Shown here piece by piece: positions 59,595 through 64,000 of a stretch of 64,000 nucleotides of DNA. A program made the position numbers and the translations under genes. Origin of the DNA: Aegilops tauschii subsp. strangulata (Eukaryota; Streptophyta; Magnoliopsida; Poales; Poaceae); assembly GCF_002575655.3 (NCBI RefSeq), contig NC_053040.3, positions 355,816,267-355,880,266 of the forward strand, in the 5' to 3' direction. Within the stretch, counting starts at the first letter, position 1. Every line of letters starts with the position of its first letter. The notes beneath the pieces were generated by a model, which was not told the origin of the DNA, ran no database searches, and was given only the letters and a program-made list of their open reading frames with translations.

Positions 59595-61810
59595 CACAAA
59601 GAAGACATTGCCAGTGCTTATATGGCCTAAGTCATTGACCCAATTGTGACTTTACTCCCTTGATTTTCTTATCGACACTCGAGCGCCATGGAGGTGGGAG
59701 AAAACTCATCATGTAGGTGGCAAATCGTAGCGAGTGGCCGATTTTCTACACTCTTTACCACACATCACTAGAATTCGCTTACTACAAAAAGCGATCGATC
59801 ACCACCGCCGTATCAATCGCCTGATAGTTTACCATTTCACCCCCTTCTTTCCCTCCGGTGTCCATGATGGAAGATTAAGTGGTAAATGCATATACTACAT
59901 TGAAAAACATCGAAGGCTAAACAAACACAAGGCTACTAGATGGTCACATGCTAGGGCCATGTGCGCCGCCTGTCACGTGGATACCAGTTCCACAAAGCAA
60001 ACCATTTGTCCAAATCCATGTCTACCAGAATTACCAAGAGAATGTGATTCGGATCAAAATGGAGCACAAACTCAAGTGTAGGGACCGAAATAGTGGTTTT
60101 GAGAGTTTCCGGACCAACAAATCACAAGATCAAAGTTTATGAACCGTTGATGTAGTTCACTATAATGCTAATGAGCTACATACAAAGGACTTGTGCAAAG
60201 ATCATGGAAGTTGTAACTCCGAAGTGTGATTTTTGTAGTAATTGACAATTCCTATGGACTAACGATGCCATTGAGTTGTATATGACGATTCCATAGGTGA
60301 TGCATGAAGAATATTGGTGGATTTGAGGATGAATGCCATCAAAATCAAGATATGTATTGAGATTTAGTAAATAATGACATTCCTATGGACTAACTATTTC
60401 ATCAAGTTATATATTTAGAACCATTTCATGAATTATATTGGGTGAATGTGGGATGACTTCAAACTAAATTAACATATGCATCTGAAAGAATTAAATCGGC
60501 CGACAGAGGGTGGGGGTGAATAGGAGACTACAAAATTGTAACCTAACTTCCAAATTTTAGGGTAGATGAAGATAAAGTAAGCTCTGTAGATATGCAATCT
60601 ATGGTGGGAACAACCTACGTGGGAAGCAAGATAGTAAAGTAGATAAGCAAGAGCAACAATATCAAGCAAGTATAATTAAGTAAAGGTACGTAAACAGATT
60701 AATCACACAAGTCAAAGACACAAATGTATCCCGAAGTTCACAGTCTTTGGGGAGTGCTAATCTTTGTTGTAGAGGTGCTAAAACCAAAGCTCCGGAGCAC
60801 CCCAGGTGGCTCACCCTAGTCTCCCTCAAGTCAACCAATGGATGAGCCTCAAATCACTCGTGGTTGGTCTTGAAGGCATCCGGAACTTTACAAACATCTC
60901 GGAGCACACCACACAATAGGCAGCTTCCGGGGCTTTACCCCTACCACCTAGGAGTCCTAAATCTTCAAGATAGAAAGTTTGGTGATGAAAATAAACTACA
61001 TTATTCTCTGCGCGTTGCTGCAGAAATATATGGTAAAATTTTAACATCGACTATTACATAAAATAATAAGCTTGAGGATTAGGGTAATCATTCGGCCACA
61101 TGGAATAAACTTATCGGTTCAAGGGAATTGATACACTTTACCACAATAATTAACCATGCAAGAATTTTTTAACTCTCCAAGATTCAATCCTACTGTAGGT
61201 GCTACCAATATGAAATCTCCATCAAAGATTTTGCAATTACATACTTTCCAAATGCACCACATCCCAAAATGGCAATTTCGTGGCCAAGGCTATTGGTCTA
61301 TTGTTAAACAATTTCCATATATCACATAATTTAGATGCCTCTTCTTCGTGCAAGTCGGAGGAAGTCCCAAAATTCCAAGGCAAATCAGCGACCAAAGAAA
61401 AGTTCAACTATATTCCTCGCAGCCTGGTTGATTGGAGGGTATAATTTGTTTATCCTCTCCTATTTATTCCCGTGTTAGTCATACTTGTTGTTTACATAGG
61501 TGCTTCAGCTATATGCATAGTACATGTTTACATGGTCAAATATCAGTACAAGATTAATACTATCAATGCCATTTCATATATTTTTAATTAAATCAATAAT
61601 TTTTTTGCTATTTTATCCAACAAGTTTGTACACCATTGTCATGTTGCTCTTTGAGGATGGTGCTCAAATAACAAAAGACTAGAGGCAAATGCTAAAAGCA
61701 TATGATTTACTTGCCCGTCTCAGCAACTTTGTTTCTTCATGAGCTTAGATCGTTGACCTCCTTCTACAATGCACTTGAGTCCAAGCAATGTAGTCGAAAT
61801 TGAAAGGACG
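59595..61810. other. Intergenic DNA, mostly unassigned
   Basis: No gene was recognised. A block at about 60490-61000 (GAGGGTGGGGGTGAATAGGA, ATCCCGAAGTTCACAGTCTT, GCTCCGGAGCACCCC) resembles widespread degenerate retroelement sequence of Triticeae, but I cannot place it in a family. All open frames are under 120 codons. Confidence 0.45.
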
Positions 61811-62030
61811 CGGATGTTCTGAGCTCAGGTGAACATTAAAATTTTAAAATATACTAAATATTCTGTTTTTTGTGTGAAACATTGACAAATGTTTTGATAG
61901 GTTGCAAAATTTCACAAGCTATCAAAACAGTTGTCAATGTTTGACACAGAAGAAAAATTAGAATTTTTTATTTTTTTTTGTTTCTTTTGATTTTACTGTT
62001 CATCCGAGCTCACGTGAGCTCGGGATCAGA
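61811..62030. mobile_element. Hairpin (fold-back) MITE
   Basis: The two halves are inverted copies. GAGCTCAGGTGAACATTAAA on the left pairs with TTTTACTGTTCATCCGAGCTC on the right, and CATTGACAAATGTTTTGATAG pairs with CTATCAAAACAGTTGTCAATG around a ~17-base centre. It is about 220 bp and non-coding. No clear TSD was found. Confidence 0.7.
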
Positions 62031-63199
62031 CCAACACTTTTGAAGTTGAAAGCATAACAATGCCACAGGATATGATAACAGGGACCTAGAGTAGCATTTC
62101 CTTTGTTCGGCTCAGTAATTTCTTTCTGACTAATTTATGTGCCTAGTTGAAACGTGAGGTATATGAGATATCAGGTGCATGTTCCATCCTGAAAATAGCG
62201 AAAGCCTCGGCGTGGAAGAAGCATCAACAATGTGGCATGGGCTGCAAAGAGGCGAAGAAAAAGGCAAAGCAAAAGACGGCCTGTCGCCGGGGCGGTACAT
62301 GATCATCATCTCATTCGGGTAGTGGTACGGTTGGTCTTTTACTCGGCTGAGATTTTGCAGAGTCCTGCACACCCTACTAACAGTAATCGATGGGCACTCC
62401 ACTCCAGTACCCTTTCGGCCTTTTCCAACAAAAGAAAAAGGGGAAAAAATGCAATGACAGTCCGAAAACCTTAAGCCTAGCGCGGCACGGCAGCCTCCAG
62501 CAGGGAAAACAGCAGCGCGCCACCGCAGCGTATCCTCGCGACAGAGCAGAGCAGGGCAGTTGGCGTTGATCCGGTGATGGAGATGGATGGAGACCGGTCA
62601 AGGCCGTACCGCGGCCATGAAGCCGGGCGTCAATGCCTGCCTGTGCCATGCCACCAAGCCAAAGCCAAAGCCTGCGCGCAACTCCATGGCGCTCTGCACC
62701 GCCTCGCCAGCCGCAGCAGTCCTCGCCTCGCTTCCAAAAGGAAACAAACAAAACTGGTTAAATGGGAGAGGCGAAAATAACATGACGGCCCTCGCCTGGC
62801 CTGTCGTCCCCCCCTCCGTTTCCCGTCGGGGGCGTAGATAGAAGAGATCGTCGTCGTGTGTGGGCCTTTCCCCCACCGCAAGAAAACAAGGGGCGCAGCA
62901 GCACCCCTGCCCCTGCCATATCGAGCCCGGAAAAAGAAGGAAGGAGCGAGTGCAAACAAATTTCCCCAAGCAAAACGGCAAGAGGAGATTCCCACCCCAA
63001 CCCCCTCCCCCACTTTGCTCCGCTCCACTACCCTCGCCTCCGCACGCCATCCTTTCGCCTCGATATCATTTCCCCATCAACCCCCCAGGTCGTGGCGGGA
63101 CGACACGGCCGCTTATAAGGCCGGCCCGGGGCCGATCGATCGTTCCTGTGGTGATTGGTAGTTGCACTAGCTGACCGAGCGAACAAGGACGCGCCGCCG
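62031..63199 (+). other. Upstream region of the DUF630/DUF632 gene
   Basis: No element was recognised, and GC content rises towards the gene. Many overlapping frames between 62574 and 63174 on both strands disagree with each other and look like GC-driven shadows. A TATA-like motif lies at 63113-63118. Confidence 0.5.
63113..63118 (+). promoter_or_regulatory. Possible TATA box of the DUF630/DUF632 gene
   Basis: TTATAA stands in a GC-rich context 82 bp before the chosen ATG, implying a short leader of about 50 bases if used. Confidence 0.4.
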
Positions 63200-64000
63200 A
63201 TGGGCTGCAAGGGGTCCAAGCTGGACGAGCAGGAGGCGGTGGCGCTGTGCCGCGGGCGGGCCGACCTGCTCGCGGTCGCCGTCCGCCACCGCGACGCGCT
63301 CGGGGCCGCGCACGCCGCGCTCGCCGGCTCGCTCCTCTCCGTCTCCTCCTCGCTCCACCTCCTCCTCGTCTCCGCCTCCGCCCGCCAGCGCCCGGGGATC
63401 GCGCTCCCCGCCGCTGCCAATGCCAAGGCCGTCGACTCCCCTCCAGCGGCGCCGCAGCCCTCCTCGCCCCCGCACTCCTCCTCGCACATCGACTTCGCGC
63501 CCTCCTCGGGATCCGACTCCGGCTCCGTCGCCTCCTCGTCTCCCCGCCGCGTCGACGACCAACTCCACCACCCGCACCCGCACCCGCACGCGCTTCAGTT
63601 CCCGCATTACGGCTACGGGTACGGGTACGGCTACGAGCCCGAGCCGCCGTTCGGGTACCCGCCGGGGTCGCTGCAGCTCTACTACGCGCGGAGCCGCCCG
63701 CCTCCGGCCTCGGTCGCCGTCGAGCAGCGCCCGCCCGCGTCGGAGCGCGTCTACTTCGGCTCCTCGGAGCCAGCGGGTGGGAACGCGCGGTACTACTCGT
63801 ACGGAGGAGTGGCCACGCCGGCAGGTAGGGCGGCTGCACCCCCGCCGTTGCCGCCGAGGGCGAGCTCGTGGGACTTCTTCAATGTGTTCGACGACTACCA
63901 AGTGCACGACAACTACTGTTACGATGCTGCCGGCGCCGGGACCATGGCGACGACACCGTACACGCCGAGCCGGTGCTCGCGGGACGTGCGGGAGGAGGAG
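63200..64000 (+). CDS. DUF630/DUF632 family protein (NRG2-like), N-terminal 267 codons, continues beyond the window
   Basis: The frame from ATG at 63200 (context GCCGCCGATGG) is open to the window edge. The N-terminus MGCKGSKLDEQEAVALC is the DUF630 signature: Gly2 and Cys3 are the usual myristoylation and palmitoylation positions, predicting membrane attachment. The conserved CRGRADLLAVAVRHRDALG follows, and DUF630 spans about residues 1-60. A Ser/Pro-rich linker follows, with a His-Pro run (123-130), GYGYGYGY (138-145) and PPPLPPR. WDFFNVFDDYQ starts at residue 224, as usual before DUF632, which would lie downstream and is not seen. Characterised relatives include Arabidopsis NRG2 (nitrate signalling) and rice leaf-rolling regulators; the function here is inferred only from family. 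High GC at third codon positions is normal for a monocot gene. No intron is apparent in this part. It is the only host gene recognised in the window. Confidence 0.9.
   Translation, partial: MGCKGSKLDEQEAVALCRGRADLLAVAVRHRDALGAAHAALAGSLLSVSSSLHLLLVSASARQRPGIALPAAANAKAVDSPPAAPQPSSPPHSSSHIDFAPSSGSDSGSVASSSPRRVDDQLHHPHPHPHALQFPHYGYGYGYGYEPEPPFGYPPGSLQLYYARSRPPPASVAVEQRPPASERVYFGSSEPAGGNARYYSYGGVATPAGRAAAPPPLPPRASSWDFFNVFDDYQVHDNYCYDAAGAGTMATTPYTPSRCSRDVREEE

Noticed and set aside
62574..63174. Several frames upstream of the DUF630/DUF632 gene
   Set aside because: They overlap on both strands, lack recognisable domains and coincide with rising GC content near the gene.
63028..63907. Arg-rich minus-strand frames of up to 257 codons opposite the DUF630/DUF632 gene
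   Set aside because: They are shadows of the GC-rich sense coding sequence, which has a family-diagnostic N-terminus.

Overview
This is nuclear DNA of a Triticeae grass (wheat, Aegilops or barley type). The evidence is the class of elements present (BARE/Angela-type Copia LTRs opening TGTTGGAAATATGCCC, Gypsy LTRs opening TGATACGTCT, Stowaway and Mutator-like elements) and one GC-rich monocot gene at the right edge. About 90% of the window is transposable elements nested in one another. Family names are from memory and tentative; boundaries backed by target-site duplications (TSDs) were read directly.

Positions 1-27042 are Gypsy territory. After the tail of a Gypsy LTR (1-664) comes a seven-exon + strand gene of the 'putative gypsy type transposon' (Transposase_28) family (709-4636), broken by one frameshift and one stop but with every intron still in phase. 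It lies antisense to, and downstream of, a minus-strand Gypsy gag-pol of the Tat lineage (second, archaeal-type RNase H). Between the two are 104-bp and 71-bp tandem arrays. The gag-pol, its 5' LTR, the 3' end of another Gypsy element and the first 302 bp of that element's LTR occur twice in tandem, about 9.35 kb apart (5.5-13.27 kb and 14.9-22.61 kb). The two copies share the same stops and frameshifts, so a decayed element was duplicated as DNA. The LTR between the units is chimeric, which suggests unequal crossing-over between related LTRs (an assembly error must be excluded). The LTR after the second unit (22312-27042) carries a solo BARE-type LTR, which itself carries a solo Sabrina-like LTR; both of these have perfect TSDs.

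Positions 27043-39023 hold LTR fragments, a probable LINE tail, a long-TIR Mutator-like element with a GC-rich payload, a Stowaway MITE, and stretches where nothing is recognised.

Positions 39024-59589 are a four-level nest resolved by TSDs: a solo Copia LTR (TSD ACTAA) contains a Mutator-like element (imperfect 9-bp TSD) and a solo Gypsy LTR (TSD CCCAA). The Gypsy LTR contains a complete 15.9-kb non-autonomous LARD-like retrotransposon (TSD TGCTC, ~4-kb LTRs, non-coding interior, initiator-Met PBS), whose 3' LTR is interrupted by a solo LTR of the same kind (TSD GGAAG).

Positions 59595-63199 are low-copy or degenerate DNA with a hairpin MITE and the upstream region of the only host gene seen: the first 267 codons of a DUF630/DUF632 (NRG2-like) protein starting at 63200 and leaving the window.
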